From: Rhodoferax antarcticus ANT.BR
GTDB lineage: Bacteria > Pseudomonadota > Gammaproteobacteria > Burkholderiales > Burkholderiaceae_C
Direction: 5' to 3'
Assembly: GCF_001938565.1 (NCBI RefSeq)
Contig: NZ_MSYM01000008.1
Location: 62,001-126,000, forward strand
Length of the DNA: 64,000 nt
In this document: positions 34,747 to 43,550 of the stretch, piece after piece
How the letters are laid out: each line of letters opens with the position of its first letter
How positions within the stretch are numbered: the stretch's first letter is position 1
The notes under the pieces: model-generated
What the model saw: only the letters and a program-made list of their open reading frames with translations
The model's database searches: none
Told to the model about the DNA's origin: nothing
Position numbers and translations under genes: made by a program

Positions 34747-35268
34747 CTACAACTGCGCCAGCGGAATGCTGCCGCTGGCCTCATCGGCCTTAAGCAGAGC
34801 AATGAGCTCTGCCAAATCGTGGTCAAGCCGCTGTAGTGTTTCGGCTGGCAATTGTTCCAGCGCCTCTGGCAAGACACCTTCAAACGGGCCCGGCACCTGC
34901 TTTAGTAGCTCCAGTGCGCCGGGCAGCGGCATCAGCTGCAACTGGCGCTTGTCCACCTGCCCTTTGTCGGCACGGATTAGTCCCTTTTTTAGCAAGCCTT
35001 TGACCAAATTGCTGGCGGTGGACTGGTGCACATCCATGCTGCGTGCGAGTGCGCCCAGGCCAATGCTAGGTTGGTCGCGAATGATGCTCAGCGCCCACAC
35101 CTGCGCGCCGCCCAGCCCCACCTGTTTTTCCACCTGCTTGAAATGCGTGCGGACCGCGTTAAACACCACGCGAAAACGGCGCAGCACCACGGCGGCTTGC
35201 TCGGCGGGATCGCTCGCAGGATCGGGTAGTGAGACGGGAACAGGGGTGGATTGAACGCGTCTGGTCAT
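34747..35268 (-). CDS. MarR family transcriptional regulator
   Basis: 173 residues with a winged helix-turn-helix: VEKQVGLGGAQVWALSIIRDQPSIGLGALARSMDVHQSTASNLV, then KGLIRADKGQVDKRQLQLMPLPGA. It follows the DapB-like gene with a 4-bp overlap, so both come from one leftward transcript whose promoter lies in the intergenic region near 36100. That region holds two ATTGCA/TGCAAT dyads. It probably represses its own operon and perhaps the divergent ClC gene. The ligand is unknown. Confidence 0.85.
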   Translation of the reverse strand: MTRRVQSTPVPVSLPDPASDPAEQAAVVLRRFRVVFNAVRTHFKQVEKQVGLGGAQVWALSIIRDQPSIGLGALARSMDVHQSTASNLVKGLLKKGLIRADKGQVDKRQLQLMPLPGALELLKQVPGPFEGVLPEALEQLPAETLQRLDHDLAELIALLKADEASGSIPLAQL

Positions 35269-36041
35269 ACCGTGGCAACGGGGTCTGCGGGCAGCTGGTC
35301 GTCCGCCAGCAGCTCCTGGCGCACCAAGCGCATCATCAAGTCGTCAAAGGTATAGAAACCCGGTGCGCAGGGGGCCAACTGCGTGATGGCAAACGCCGCG
35401 CCAGTGCCAAAGGCGCGCCGCTCGATCGAGTTGTGCACGAGCCGCACCGTCTGGTAAGGAAAGCCAAAAATCACCTCATGTTGGCCGACGATGCCACCCA
35501 GGCGCAGCGAGGTGATGCGCTCATCCTGCACCTGCAGGGTCTGGGCAATCTTGCGGGCGGTGCCTGACACTTCTGGCTTGTCGCGAAAGTGTTGCTCCAG
35601 AATCTCCACATCGGCATGCGGGGCAATCTTGCGCAACAGCCGCGCCGCCATGATCAGGAAGTTGATGCCCACGGTGATGTTGGGCGAGCACATCACCTGG
35701 GTGTCTTTGCCCAGCGTGCGGGCGTAGTCCAGGTCTTGCGGGCTATAGGCCGAGATGGCACTCACCAGCATCACCCGGTGCTGGCGCAGCGCCTCGCCAT
35801 AGGCGTGCAGGCTGTGGGCCTGCGAAAAGTCCACCAGCGCATCCACCGGATGCGCGTCCATCCAGGCGCTCCAATCCTGTGCCTCCAGGCTGACGATGGG
35901 GATGCTCGTCTCTGGCACGGTCGCACCCGGCTGTGCAGAGTGGCGAACCACCCAGCACAACGCCAAACGCGGGTCAGACTGCAGCTCCTGCGCCACCGCC
36001 TGCCCGGCCTTGCCGTAGCCCACCAAACCGACCTTGAACAT
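35265..36041 (-). CDS. DapB-like (dihydrodipicolinate reductase family) oxidoreductase
   Basis: 258 residues from ATG 36041, which is preceded by GAGGAG. The N-terminal NAD(P)-binding motif is FKVGLVGYGKAGQAVAQEL, then VDALVDFS and SPNITVGINFLIM. The DapB catalytic motif EAHHxxKxDAPSGTA appears as EQHFRDKPEVSGTA: one His is replaced by Phe and one residue is missing, while the catalytic Lys and SGTA remain. It may act on another imine or keto substrate, with canonical dapB elsewhere. A frame extension to 36155 exists but lacks a ribosome binding site. The MarR partner overlaps it. Confidence 0.78.
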   Translation of the reverse strand: MFKVGLVGYGKAGQAVAQELQSDPRLALCWVVRHSAQPGATVPETSIPIVSLEAQDWSAWMDAHPVDALVDFSQAHSLHAYGEALRQHRVMLVSAISAYSPQDLDYARTLGKDTQVMCSPNITVGINFLIMAARLLRKIAPHADVEILEQHFRDKPEVSGTARKIAQTLQVQDERITSLRLGGIVGQHEVIFGFPYQTVRLVHNSIERRAFGTGAAFAITQLAPCAPGFYTFDDLMMRLVRQELLADDQLPADPVATV

Positions 36042-36105
36042 GTGGCTCTCCTCTTGTGGCCTAAAAATAGAGCCATCCTGCGTTAAAGTGCGGGCAATAT
36101 AACAA

Positions 36106-36122
36106 ATTGCATTCGTTGCAAT
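36106..36122. promoter_or_regulatory. Inverted repeat ATTGCA-N5-TGCAAT, probable MarR operator
   Basis: A perfect 6+6 dyad with five-base spacer lies 65 bp upstream of the DapB-like ATG and 70 bp before the ClC start. This size and placement are typical of MarR sites. Confidence 0.55.
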
Positions 36123-36147
36123 GCATTCACCTCTACAGCCCTCCATG

Positions 36148-36157
36148 GATTGCAATC
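36148..36157. promoter_or_regulatory. Second palindrome GATTGCAATC near the ClC gene start
   Basis: This perfect 10-bp dyad shares the ATTGCA/TGCAAT half-sites with the element at 36106 and lies 35 bp before the GTG of the ClC gene. It may be a second operator of the same regulator. Confidence 0.45.
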
Positions 36158-36191
36158 GCTTTGCTCAATTTGGCTCGTGGAGGTTTGCGGC

Positions 36192-37529
36192 GTGAAGATA
36201 GACGACGGCAGTGCCAACCTGCTCAACGCCCTGCGCAAAGATCTGGCTGATTGGCGATTGTGGTTGTCACGCGCGGTGGTCATCGGCTTTGCGGCATTGG
36301 CTGGCCTGACCGTGGTGGCCTTCACTTGGATGACCGAACACGCCTTCGCCTTCTTTGAACGCATGCAGGGCGCGGTGGCCTGGGCACCACTGTTGTGGAC
36401 ACCGCTGTGTGCGGCGGGCATTGTCTGGGTGATGCGCCGTTACGCCATAGGGGCCGCAGGCTCAGGCATTCCGCAGGTGATGGCGGCCATGGACAGTGTG
36501 CCTGCGCAGCAACGCCATCTGTTTGTGTCTTTGAAACTCTCCGCTGCCAAGATGCTGCTGACTGCAGGCGGCATGCTGGGTGGCTTGTCTTTGGGGCGTG
36601 AGGGGCCGTCAGTACAAATTGCGGCTGGCGTCATGCACCACGCGCGCCACTATTTGCCCGACAAAACGCAGGTTTCTGACCACGGGCTGCTGATGGCCGG
36701 TGGCGCTGCCGGGATTGCAGCGGCCTTCAATACCCCGCTGGGCGGGATCATGTTTGCCATTGAGGAGCTGTCGCGCCGCCCCGAGCAGCGCAGCAACGGC
36801 CTGCTGCTGGCCGCCATTGTGCTCAGCGGCCTGATGGCGGTGTCGATCTATGGCAATTCCACCTACTTTGGCGTGATCCGGGTGGACGAACTGAGCATGG
36901 CCCTGTTGGGGCCGGGCCTGCTGGTGGCGGTGTCGTGCGGATTGATTGGCGGGCTGTTTGCGCGCATGCTGCTGCTGTCAGTTCGTGGCGACAGTGCTGA
37001 CCGGTTCAGCCGCTGGCGCAAACGCTCACCGGTGGCGTTTGCTGCGGCCTGCGGGCTGGTGCTGGCCGTGATCGGGCTGGTCAGCCACAACAGCACCTTT
37101 GGCACCGGCTACGCCGCCAGCCGTGGCATGCTCGATGGTCAAGGCCATACCGAGCCGCTCTACACCCTGCTGAAATTTCTGGCCACCTGGATCACCGCCT
37201 GGTCAGGCGTGCCGGGCGGCATCTTTGCGCCGGCGTTGTCCATCGGCGGGTCTTTGGGCAACGACATCGCGCAGTTGACCCACTACGCCAACGCGCCCAC
37301 GCTGATCGCGCTGGGCATGGCCGGCTTTTTGGCAGCGGTAACGCAGGCACCACTCACGGCGTTCATCATCGTCATGGAGATGGTCGATGGCCACGCGCTG
37401 GTACTGAGTCTGATGGCTACCGCCATGGTGGCCAGCGGTGTCTCGCGCCTGCTGTGTGTGCCGCTGTACCAGGCCATGGCGCAGTTGCAATCGCTGCGCT
37501 TGCCACCGGCAGCGCCGCCTGCAGCCTGA
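36192..37529 (+). CDS. ClC family chloride/proton antiporter
   Basis: 445 residues from GTG 36192, preceded by GGAGG. The ClC ion-pathway motifs are all seen: GSGIPQVMAAM, GREGPSVQIAAG with the gating Glu, and GGIFAPALSIGG. The inner proton-pathway Glu in FAIEELSRR is kept, which favours a Cl-/H+ antiporter over a channel. No C-terminal CBS domains are present. It is divergent from the MarR/DapB-like pair. An in-frame TTG at 36150 lies on the palindrome and is not preferred. Confidence 0.9.
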   Translation: MKIDDGSANLLNALRKDLADWRLWLSRAVVIGFAALAGLTVVAFTWMTEHAFAFFERMQGAVAWAPLLWTPLCAAGIVWVMRRYAIGAAGSGIPQVMAAMDSVPAQQRHLFVSLKLSAAKMLLTAGGMLGGLSLGREGPSVQIAAGVMHHARHYLPDKTQVSDHGLLMAGGAAGIAAAFNTPLGGIMFAIEELSRRPEQRSNGLLLAAIVLSGLMAVSIYGNSTYFGVIRVDELSMALLGPGLLVAVSCGLIGGLFARMLLLSVRGDSADRFSRWRKRSPVAFAAACGLVLAVIGLVSHNSTFGTGYAASRGMLDGQGHTEPLYTLLKFLATWITAWSGVPGGIFAPALSIGGSLGNDIAQLTHYANAPTLIALGMAGFLAAVTQAPLTAFIIVMEMVDGHALVLSLMATAMVASGVSRLLCVPLYQAMAQLQSLRLPPAAPPAA

Positions 37530-37536
37530 AAAAAAA

Positions 37537-37554
37537 GGAGCCCCTAAGGGCTCC
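37537..37554. terminator. Hairpin after the ClC gene
   Basis: GGAGCCC-CTAA-GGGCTCC forms a perfect 7-bp stem 8 bp after the ClC stop. It is preceded by a run of A but followed by AAACTC, so a U-tract exists only for leftward transcription. It may still end or protect the ClC transcript. Confidence 0.5.
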
Positions 37555-37927
37555 AAACTCGCTTGCAATTCCGATTGCTAAAAAGAAACTACGTCGTAAG
37601 TATATTTGGTCAAATGCAATTGGCGACTGCGGGTTTACCCTTGTATCGATGGTCAAAGCCAGCACCAGGTCATCACTATCGGGCTACCCCAGCGATCCTG
37701 GGGGGCGCTAGGCGCCACGACAAAGCGGTTGCGCAACCTTCGAGATTTTTGTATAAAAATCGGCGCAAGCCCTTGGTCAGAAGGGGGCAGTAACTATATT
37801 TTTGATACTGTTTAACACAGCGCGTTGGTGACTGATGCGCATGGCGCAATTTTTAAGAGGCAATTTCGCCAGGCGGGTTTGGCCCACGCGGTGTGCAACT
37901 TGCCTAATTTCGGGTAGATTCAGCCCG
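37555..37927. other. Gene-free region rich in small hairpins
   Basis: No convincing gene was found. Several inverted repeats follow each other: GCAAT/ATTGC near 37565, CCCCAG/CTGGGG near 37690, GGCGC/GCGCC near 37705, and GATTTTT-GTAT-AAAAATC at 37744-37761. Short frames here have no recognisable product. The stretch could hold a small RNA or simply be the leader of the flavin reductase gene. Confidence 0.35.
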
Positions 37928-38446
37928 ATGTTTTCAACCGTAACCCGCTCTCTGGCGCAGGCGCCCGACTTTTCCAGCACCCAATTTCGCACCGCCTTAG
38001 GCATGTTTGCAACAGGCGTGACGATTGTCACAGCGCGCACGCCCGCAGGGGAGTTGGTGGGGCTGACCGCCAATTCATTTAACTCGGTGTCGCTCACGCC
38101 GCCGCTGGTGCTGTGGAGCCTGTCGCAGGCGGCGAGCTCGATGGCCGCCTTTCGCCAAGGCTCTCACTATGCAATCAATATTCTGGCCGCCGACCAGCAG
38201 GCGCTGGCACTACGGTTTGCATCACGCAGCGGCGACCGCTTTGCCGACCTGGCTTTCACCAACGGACGCGGCGGCGCACCGCTGATCAGCGGCAGCGTGG
38301 CCAGCTTCGAGTGCTTTAACCGCAGCCGCTACGAAGAAGGTGACCACGTGATTTTTGTCGGTGAGGTGGAATACTGCAGCTACCGCACCGGCGCCTCACC
38401 GCTGCTGTACCACAGTGGTCAGTTTTACACTGAACACCCGCTTTAA
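37928..38446 (+). CDS. Flavin reductase-like FMN-binding protein
   Basis: 172 residues from ATG 37928. The flavin reductase (split-barrel) pattern is clear: FRTALGMFATGVTIVTA, GLTANSFNSVSLTPPLVLWSL, YAINILAADQQALA, and the end HVIFVGEVEYC...PLLYHSGQFY. It most likely reduces FMN with NAD(P)H for a partner monooxygenase. No monooxygenase is adjacent, so the partner is unknown. The frame extends upstream to 37835 but the conserved part begins at 37928. A copy of the dispersed repeat follows the stop codon. Confidence 0.88.
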   Translation: MFSTVTRSLAQAPDFSSTQFRTALGMFATGVTIVTARTPAGELVGLTANSFNSVSLTPPLVLWSLSQAASSMAAFRQGSHYAINILAADQQALALRFASRSGDRFADLAFTNGRGGAPLISGSVASFECFNRSRYEEGDHVIFVGEVEYCSYRTGASPLLYHSGQFYTEHPL

Positions 38447-38452
38447 TTATCA

Positions 38453-38502
38453 AATATAGAGCTGCTATCCTTTATAGAACAAGGGCCAGAGGCCAATTTC
38501 TT
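38453..38502 (+). repeat. Dispersed ~45-bp repeat, copy C
   Basis: AGCTGCTATCC, then ACAAGGGCCAGAGGCC and AATTTCTTATA. It starts 7 bp after the flavin reductase stop. The GGCC-AGA-GGCC part can form a short stem. Confidence 0.65.
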
Positions 38503-38816
38503 ATATATTCTGAGAGGCCTTAGGCGACGGCAATAGGGTGGCCTTTAGCGTGCTCCAAAAATCCTGACTGAGCATCACCGAAGGCAAATGCATGCGCGGC
38601 TGTTGGATCGTCATGCACATTGACATTCAAGACACGTCGACTACGGCCATCGGCACGGCGTGCTTTGGCTGCTCGCAACCCGCATCCGCCAGAACCTGGC
38701 GCTTTTTCCGGGCTGAACGCGCTCAAAATGACGTTTGACCGCGACTCAAGACATCTGTCAAAGCGCGCTGCTCGAGCGTAAACTGTTCGCTCACAACATC
38801 ATCGAAAGAGACCGTT
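38503..38816. other. Gap between repeat C and the EF-G-like gene
   Basis: A leftward frame of 68 codons (38520-38726, ending with EHAKGHPIAVA) and no stronger candidate were seen. It has no recognisable family and no clear ribosome binding site, so I do not call it as a gene. It may be a decayed coding remnant. The promoter of the EF-G-like gene should lie in the last 60 bp. Confidence 0.3.
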
Positions 38817-40871
38817 ATGAGCGACAAAACATCGACAAACATCCGTGCTGTGACATTGGTCGGACATGGCTCAGTTGGCAAAACCACCTTGATCGAGAGC
38901 CTGTTGGCCGCTACCGGCACCATCACCGGCCGTGGCTCGGTGGAAAAAGGCAACACGGTGTGCGACTTTGACCCGATTGAAAAACAACTCGGTCACTCGT
39001 TGCATTCTTCGCTGGTCAGCCTCACCCAGGATGACACGCGCATTCACCTGCTCGACACGCCCGGTTACCCCGACTTCGCGGGTCAGGCCATCGGTGCGCT
39101 GGCGGCCGCCGACACCGCTTTGATTGTGATCAGCGCCCAAACCGGCGTCGAGCTGACCACCGAACGCATGTTCACCCTGGCGGGCGAGCGCGGCCTGTGT
39201 CGGATGATTCTGATCAACAAAATTGATGCCGACAACCTCGACTTGGGCGCTTTGGTGGACGACATCCGCGAGCGCTTTGGCAAGCAATGCCTGCTGCTGG
39301 ACTTGCCCACCCACCATGCACAAGAGGTGGTGGAACTGCTTGGCCATGACGACGGCGAGAGCGACTTTGCCTCGGTGGCCGCAGCCCACCGCGCGCTGGT
39401 TGACCAACTCATCGAGGAAGACGACGACCTGATGGCGCGCTATCTGGAAGATGGTGCCGACCCCAGTCCGCAAGAATTGCATGCGCCGTTTGAGAAAGCG
39501 CTGCGCGCCGGGCACCTGACCCCGATTTTGTTTGTGTCGGCGAAAACCGGCGCGGGCGTGCCGCAGTTGCTCGACGTGCTGGTCAGGCTGGCCCCGAACC
39601 CGGCCGAGGGCAACCCGCCACCGTTTTACAAGAACCAGCCCGATGCCGAGCCAGTGGCATTTGCCGCCCAGCCGCTGCCCGATCTGCATGTGCTGGCGCA
39701 TGTGTTCAAGGTGGTAGTGGACCCGTTTATTGGCAAGGTCTGCGTGTTTCGGGTGCATCAGGGCACAGTGCGCAAGGACGCGCAACTGTTTGCCGGTTCG
39801 GGCAAACAGCCATTTAAGGTCAACCACCTGTACTGCTTGCAGGGCAAGGAGTACGTTGAGGTGGATGCGCTGGTGCCGGGTGACATCGGTGCCGTGGCCA
39901 AGGTCGACGAGATTGCGTTTGACAGCGTGCTGCACGACTCGCATGACGAAGACCACATCCACCTGAAACCACTGGCGTTCCCGCAACCCATGCACGGTCT
40001 GGCGGTACAGACCCAGCGCAAGGGCGACGAGCAGCGGCTGTTTGAGATCTTGCACAAACTGGAGATGGAAGACCCGTGTTTCACCGTGGAGCGGCATCCC
40101 GGCACCAATGAGACGGTGATCCGCGGCCTGGGCGACATGCACCTGCGCGCCAAAATGCTGCGCATGCAGCAGCAGTTCAAGCTGGAACTCACCACCAGCA
40201 CGCCACAAATCGCCTACCGCGAGACCATTCTGGGCGAGGCGCAAGGCCATTGCCGCCACAAAAAACAAAGCGGTGGCGCAGGGCAGTTTGGCGAGGTGAT
40301 GCTGCGCGTAGCACCGCTGGAGCGCGGCGCGGGGTTTGAGTTTGAGGATGTGGTCAAGGGCGGCGCCATTCCCGGCGTGTTCATGCAGGCGGTTGAAAAA
40401 GGCGTGCAGCAGGCGTTGGCGCAAGGCGCAGTGGCGGGTTTTCCGCTGCACGACCTGCGCGTGACGGTTTTTGATGGCAAGACCCACGCGGTGGACGGCA
40501 AAGAGGTGGCATTTGTGGCCGCCGCGCGCAAAGCCACGCTGGAAGCGGTGCGGGCTGCCAAGCCGGTGGTGCTGGAACCGGTCGTGACGATTGAAGTGGT
40601 GGCACCGGAGTCTGCCATTGGGGATTTGACTGGCGACCTGGCCAGCAAACGTGGCCATATCACTGGCACCCAGCCACGGCCCATGGGCACGGTGGCGATC
40701 AGCGGGCAAATGCCGCTGGCCGAATTGGGCGACTACCAGAGCCGCCTGAAGTCACTCACTGGCGGCCAGGGCTCTTACACCCTGGCGTTTTCGCACTACG
40801 CGCAGGTCAATGAGGACACGCAAGCGAAGCTGACCAGCTCCTTCAAACCCGGCAACCTTGCTGACGATTAA
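38817..40871 (+). CDS. Elongation factor G-like GTPase (EF-G2 type)
   Basis: 684 residues with EF-G domain order I-V. GTPase motifs: GHGSVGKTT (G1), DTPGYPDF (G3), NKIDADNLDLG (G4). Later domains include HVFKVVVDPFIGKVCVFRV (II), TNETVIRGLGDMHL (III), HKKQSGGAGQFGEVML (IV) and PMGTVAISGQMPLAELGDY (V). The G1 loop deviates from GHIDAGKTT of canonical EF-G, and the effector region is altered (HSLHSSLVSL), as in paralogous EF-G2. The role is uncertain; it is probably not the main translocase. It stands alone. Confidence 0.85.
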   Translation: MSDKTSTNIRAVTLVGHGSVGKTTLIESLLAATGTITGRGSVEKGNTVCDFDPIEKQLGHSLHSSLVSLTQDDTRIHLLDTPGYPDFAGQAIGALAAADTALIVISAQTGVELTTERMFTLAGERGLCRMILINKIDADNLDLGALVDDIRERFGKQCLLLDLPTHHAQEVVELLGHDDGESDFASVAAAHRALVDQLIEEDDDLMARYLEDGADPSPQELHAPFEKALRAGHLTPILFVSAKTGAGVPQLLDVLVRLAPNPAEGNPPPFYKNQPDAEPVAFAAQPLPDLHVLAHVFKVVVDPFIGKVCVFRVHQGTVRKDAQLFAGSGKQPFKVNHLYCLQGKEYVEVDALVPGDIGAVAKVDEIAFDSVLHDSHDEDHIHLKPLAFPQPMHGLAVQTQRKGDEQRLFEILHKLEMEDPCFTVERHPGTNETVIRGLGDMHLRAKMLRMQQQFKLELTTSTPQIAYRETILGEAQGHCRHKKQSGGAGQFGEVMLRVAPLERGAGFEFEDVVKGGAIPGVFMQAVEKGVQQALAQGAVAGFPLHDLRVTVFDGKTHAVDGKEVAFVAAARKATLEAVRAAKPVVLEPVVTIEVVAPESAIGDLTGDLASKRGHITGTQPRPMGTVAISGQMPLAELGDYQSRLKSLTGGQGSYTLAFSHYAQVNEDTQAKLTSSFKPGNLADD

Positions 40872-40942
40872 TGACTTTTGTCACACGACCCATGGGCGCA
40901 ACGCGGTAGCATCGCGCCCACTTCACCTTTGACGCAGCCACC

Positions 40943-41497
40943 GTGCCACACCATACCCTTCTCATCTATTCCACCGTTGACGGCCACACGCGCCACATTT
41001 GCGAGCGCATGAAGTTCGTCATGACCGCGCAAGGCCAGCACGTGACCCTGGCACCGCTGGACCAGGCCGACGCCCTGAATCTGGACAAGTTTCAGCGCAT
41101 CGTGATTGGCGCCAGCATCCGTTATGGCAAACACCGCCCGCAGTTGGCGGCATTCATCAAGAAGCACCAACCGCTGCTGGAGCGCAAGGCAAACGCGCTG
41201 TTTTCCGTGAACGTGGTGGCACGCAAGCCTGAGAAAAACCAGCCACACACCAACCCCTACATGATCAAGCTGATGCAGCAGCTCAGCTGGAAGCCGAATC
41301 TGACAGGCGTGTTTGCCGGGCGGCTGAACTACCCGGCGCTGGGCCTGGTGGACCAACAAATGATCCGCTTCATCATGTACATCACCAAGGGGCCGACCGA
41401 CACCACCCAGACGTTCGAGTTCACCGACTGGGCACAGGTAGAAGCGTTTGCGCATCAGGTGTGCGCGCTGCCGGTTCCCGCCCAGCCTGCGCCCTGA
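40943..41497 (+). CDS. hemG: HemG-like protoporphyrinogen IX dehydrogenase (flavodoxin fold)
   Basis: 184 residues from GTG 40943. The N-terminus TLLIYSTVDGHTRHICERM matches the flavodoxin FMN-phosphate loop, then RIVIGASIRYGKHRPQLAAFI, FSVNVVARKPEKNQPHTNPYM and GRLNYPALGLVDQQMIRFIMYITKGPTD. The long insertion loop with KPEKN is diagnostic of HemG, which oxidises protoporphyrinogen IX with menaquinone or ubiquinone. It follows the EF-G-like gene by 71 bp and precedes a hybrid kinase. Confidence 0.88.
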   Translation: MPHHTLLIYSTVDGHTRHICERMKFVMTAQGQHVTLAPLDQADALNLDKFQRIVIGASIRYGKHRPQLAAFIKKHQPLLERKANALFSVNVVARKPEKNQPHTNPYMIKLMQQLSWKPNLTGVFAGRLNYPALGLVDQQMIRFIMYITKGPTDTTQTFEFTDWAQVEAFAHQVCALPVPAQPAP

Positions 41498-41585
41498 GGC
41501 GGTCAGCCGGCGCGGCATCGCGTACTCCATAATATTTGCAGGCTAAGAGCGTCGCGAACACGCATCCCCATCAAGGAGTACACCG

Positions 41586-43550
41586 ATGTCGATCACTGCC
41601 CGCCAGAAGCTGGCGCTATACGAAGCCGTCTTTGAGGAAATCCCTGACGTTATCGTGCTCAAGGATGCCAAGGGCGATTTTTTGCTTTGCAACCGCACTA
41701 TGGCAGACCTGTACCACACCACGCCCGACGCGATGGTGGGAAAACACGATAGTGACTTTGGCGTACCCGCCGATCTGGCAGCGTCATTTAGGCACAACGT
41801 GCTCGGGATCATGGCGCGCGGCGAAGGCGAGGTGGTTTTTGAAGATAGTCGCGACGCACTTACCGGAGAAATCAGGCACTTCAAATCGATTAAGCGTCCG
41901 TTCAAAGACGCTCACGGCAACAACCAGATTTTGGTCATAGCCCACGACATCACCGATGTGGTGCGGGCCCAGCAACAGGTCGCACAGAGCGAACAACGCC
42001 TGCGCGATGTCATGACCGCCACCCGGGAGGGCATTTGGGACTGGCACCTGCCCACTGGCCGCTTGGTGCACAACCAGCAGTGGTTCAGCATCCTGGGCTT
42101 CTCAGAAGGTGATGTCGACAGTCATATAGATGCGTTCGCAGGGTTCCTCCACCCTGATGACAAACCGCAGGTATGGGGTCAATTGCAGCGACTGCTCGAC
42201 GGACACAACGAGTTCTACAGCTCGGAGCACCGGATGATCTGCAAGGACGGCGGCAGCATCTGGGTGCTCGACCGGGGGCGTATCGCTGAGCGTGATGCCC
42301 AGGGCAAGCCCGTGCGAATGGTTGGCGCTTACACAGACATCAGCGAGCGCAAGCAGCATGAGGTGGAACTGGAGCGTTTGCTCGAACTGGCTCAGGCCGG
42401 CACCCGCGCCAAAAGCGAGTTTCTGGCCACCATGAGCCATGAATTACGTACACCTCTCAACGGCATTCTGGGCATGGCGCAGCTGCTGCTGCTGCCGCAA
42501 CTCTCACCGCAGGAGTTGCAGGACTACGCGCGTACCATTTTGACGTCCGGGCAAAGCCTTCTGGGTCTGCTCGACAACATTTTGGACCTGTCCAAGGTCG
42601 AGGCCGGCAAGCTGCAGCTAGCGCCTACTGCCTTCAACCCGGCACAGTTGCTGATGCAAACCGTGGCCGTCTTTAAGCCACTGGCGCAAAGCAAGCATCT
42701 GACGCTTCGGGTAGACACTGGCACCCTTGAGCAAAGCTACTGTTGCGGCGACGCCACCCGGCTGCGGCAGATGCTGACCAACTATGTGGGCAACGCCATC
42801 AAGTTCACTTCGCAGGGCGAGGTGCTGGTGCAGGTGGCGCAGATCAACGACGACAGCGGCCAGCGCTGGCTGGAGTATTCGGTGCAGGACAGTGGCATCG
42901 GCATTGCCGCTGACAAACAGGCGCTGTTGTTCAAGCCGTTCTCGCAGGCTGACAGCTCTACCACCCGCGAGTTTGGTGGCACCGGTCTGGGCTTGTCCAT
43001 CGTTGCCAAGCTGGCCGAATTTATGGGTGGCAGCAGGGGTTTGCAGAGCCAACTGGGCAAGGGCTCGCGCTTCTGGTTCCGGGTGCCCATGCAGCCGGCG
43101 CCCGCACCACTGCACCCCGAGCAAGTCACCCCGCCCATCGGTAGTGCAGCGCCAGCAGATTTGCTCAGTGGGCGCGTGCTGGTGGCCGAGGACAACCCCA
43201 TCAATCGCATGGTGATCAAAGCGCTACTGATCAAGCTGGGGTTGCAGGTCGAGTTTGCCGACAACGGCCATATTGCTTTTGAAAGGGTGCGCCAAGCGAC
43301 GCCTTTCGATGTGATCCTGATGGATGTGCAAATGCCGATCATGGACGGCCAGCAGGCCACGCGCAGCATCCGGCAGTGGGAACGCGACAGTGGCGCCAAG
43401 CGCACCCCGATCATCGCGCTGACCGCCAGCGCCTTTGACGACGACCGACGGCGTTGTGTCGAGGCCGGTATGGATGACTTCCTGACCAAGCCAATCACCC
43501 TGGCGCGCCTGAGTTCTGCACTGTCGCGGTGGCTCAAGGGCGGCAGGTGA
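41586..43550 (+). CDS. Hybrid sensor histidine kinase (PAS-PAS-HisKA-HATPase-REC)
   Basis: 654 residues without membrane segments, so cytoplasmic. Two PAS domains occupy about 8-120 ([21 protein letters not shown]) and 140-260 ([16 protein letters not shown], ending with the PAC motif [11 protein letters not shown]). The H-box is [14 protein letters not shown] with His285, then N-box [11 protein letters not shown]1 [12 protein letters not shown] and G2 [20 protein letters not shown] receiver domain with Asp580 in [14 protein letters not shown] ends the protein. AAGGAG lies 8 bp before the ATG. No partner Hpt or regulator is encoded nearby. The stop overlaps the transporter gene. Confidence 0.92.
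   Translation: MSITARQKLALYEAVFEEIPDVIVLKDAKGDFLLCNRTMADLYHTTPDAMVGKHDSDFGVPADLAASFRHNVLGIMARGEGEVVFEDSRDALTGEIRHFKSIKRPFKDAHGNNQILVIAHDITDVVRAQQQVAQSEQRLRDVMTATREGIWDWHLPTGRLVHNQQWFSILGFSEGDVDSHIDAFAGFLHPDDKPQVWGQLQRLLDGHNEFYSSEHRMICKDGGSIWVLDRGRIAERDAQGKPVRMVGAYTDISERKQHEVELERLLELAQAGTRAKSEFLATMSHELRTPLNGILGMAQLLLLPQLSPQELQDYARTILTSGQSLLGLLDNILDLSKVEAGKLQLAPTAFNPAQLLMQTVAVFKPLAQSKHLTLRVDTGTLEQSYCCGDATRLRQMLTNYVGNAIKFTSQGEVLVQVAQINDDSGQRWLEYSVQDSGIGIAADKQALLFKPFSQADSSTTREFGGTGLGLSIVAKLAEFMGGSRGLQSQLGKGSRFWFRVPMQPAPAPLHPEQVTPPIGSAAPADLLSGRVLVAEDNPINRMVIKALLIKLGLQVEFADNGHIAFERVRQATPFDVILMDVQMPIMDGQQATRSIRQWERDSGAKRTPIIALTASAFDDDRRRCVEAGMDDFLTKPITLARLSSALSRWLKGGR

Noticed and set aside
38871..40709. 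Long leftward frame of 612 codons
   Set aside because: It lies fully antisense to the EF-G-like gene, whose domains and motifs are all recognisable. The antisense product is rich in His, Gln and Arg and matches no family; it is a codon-bias shadow.
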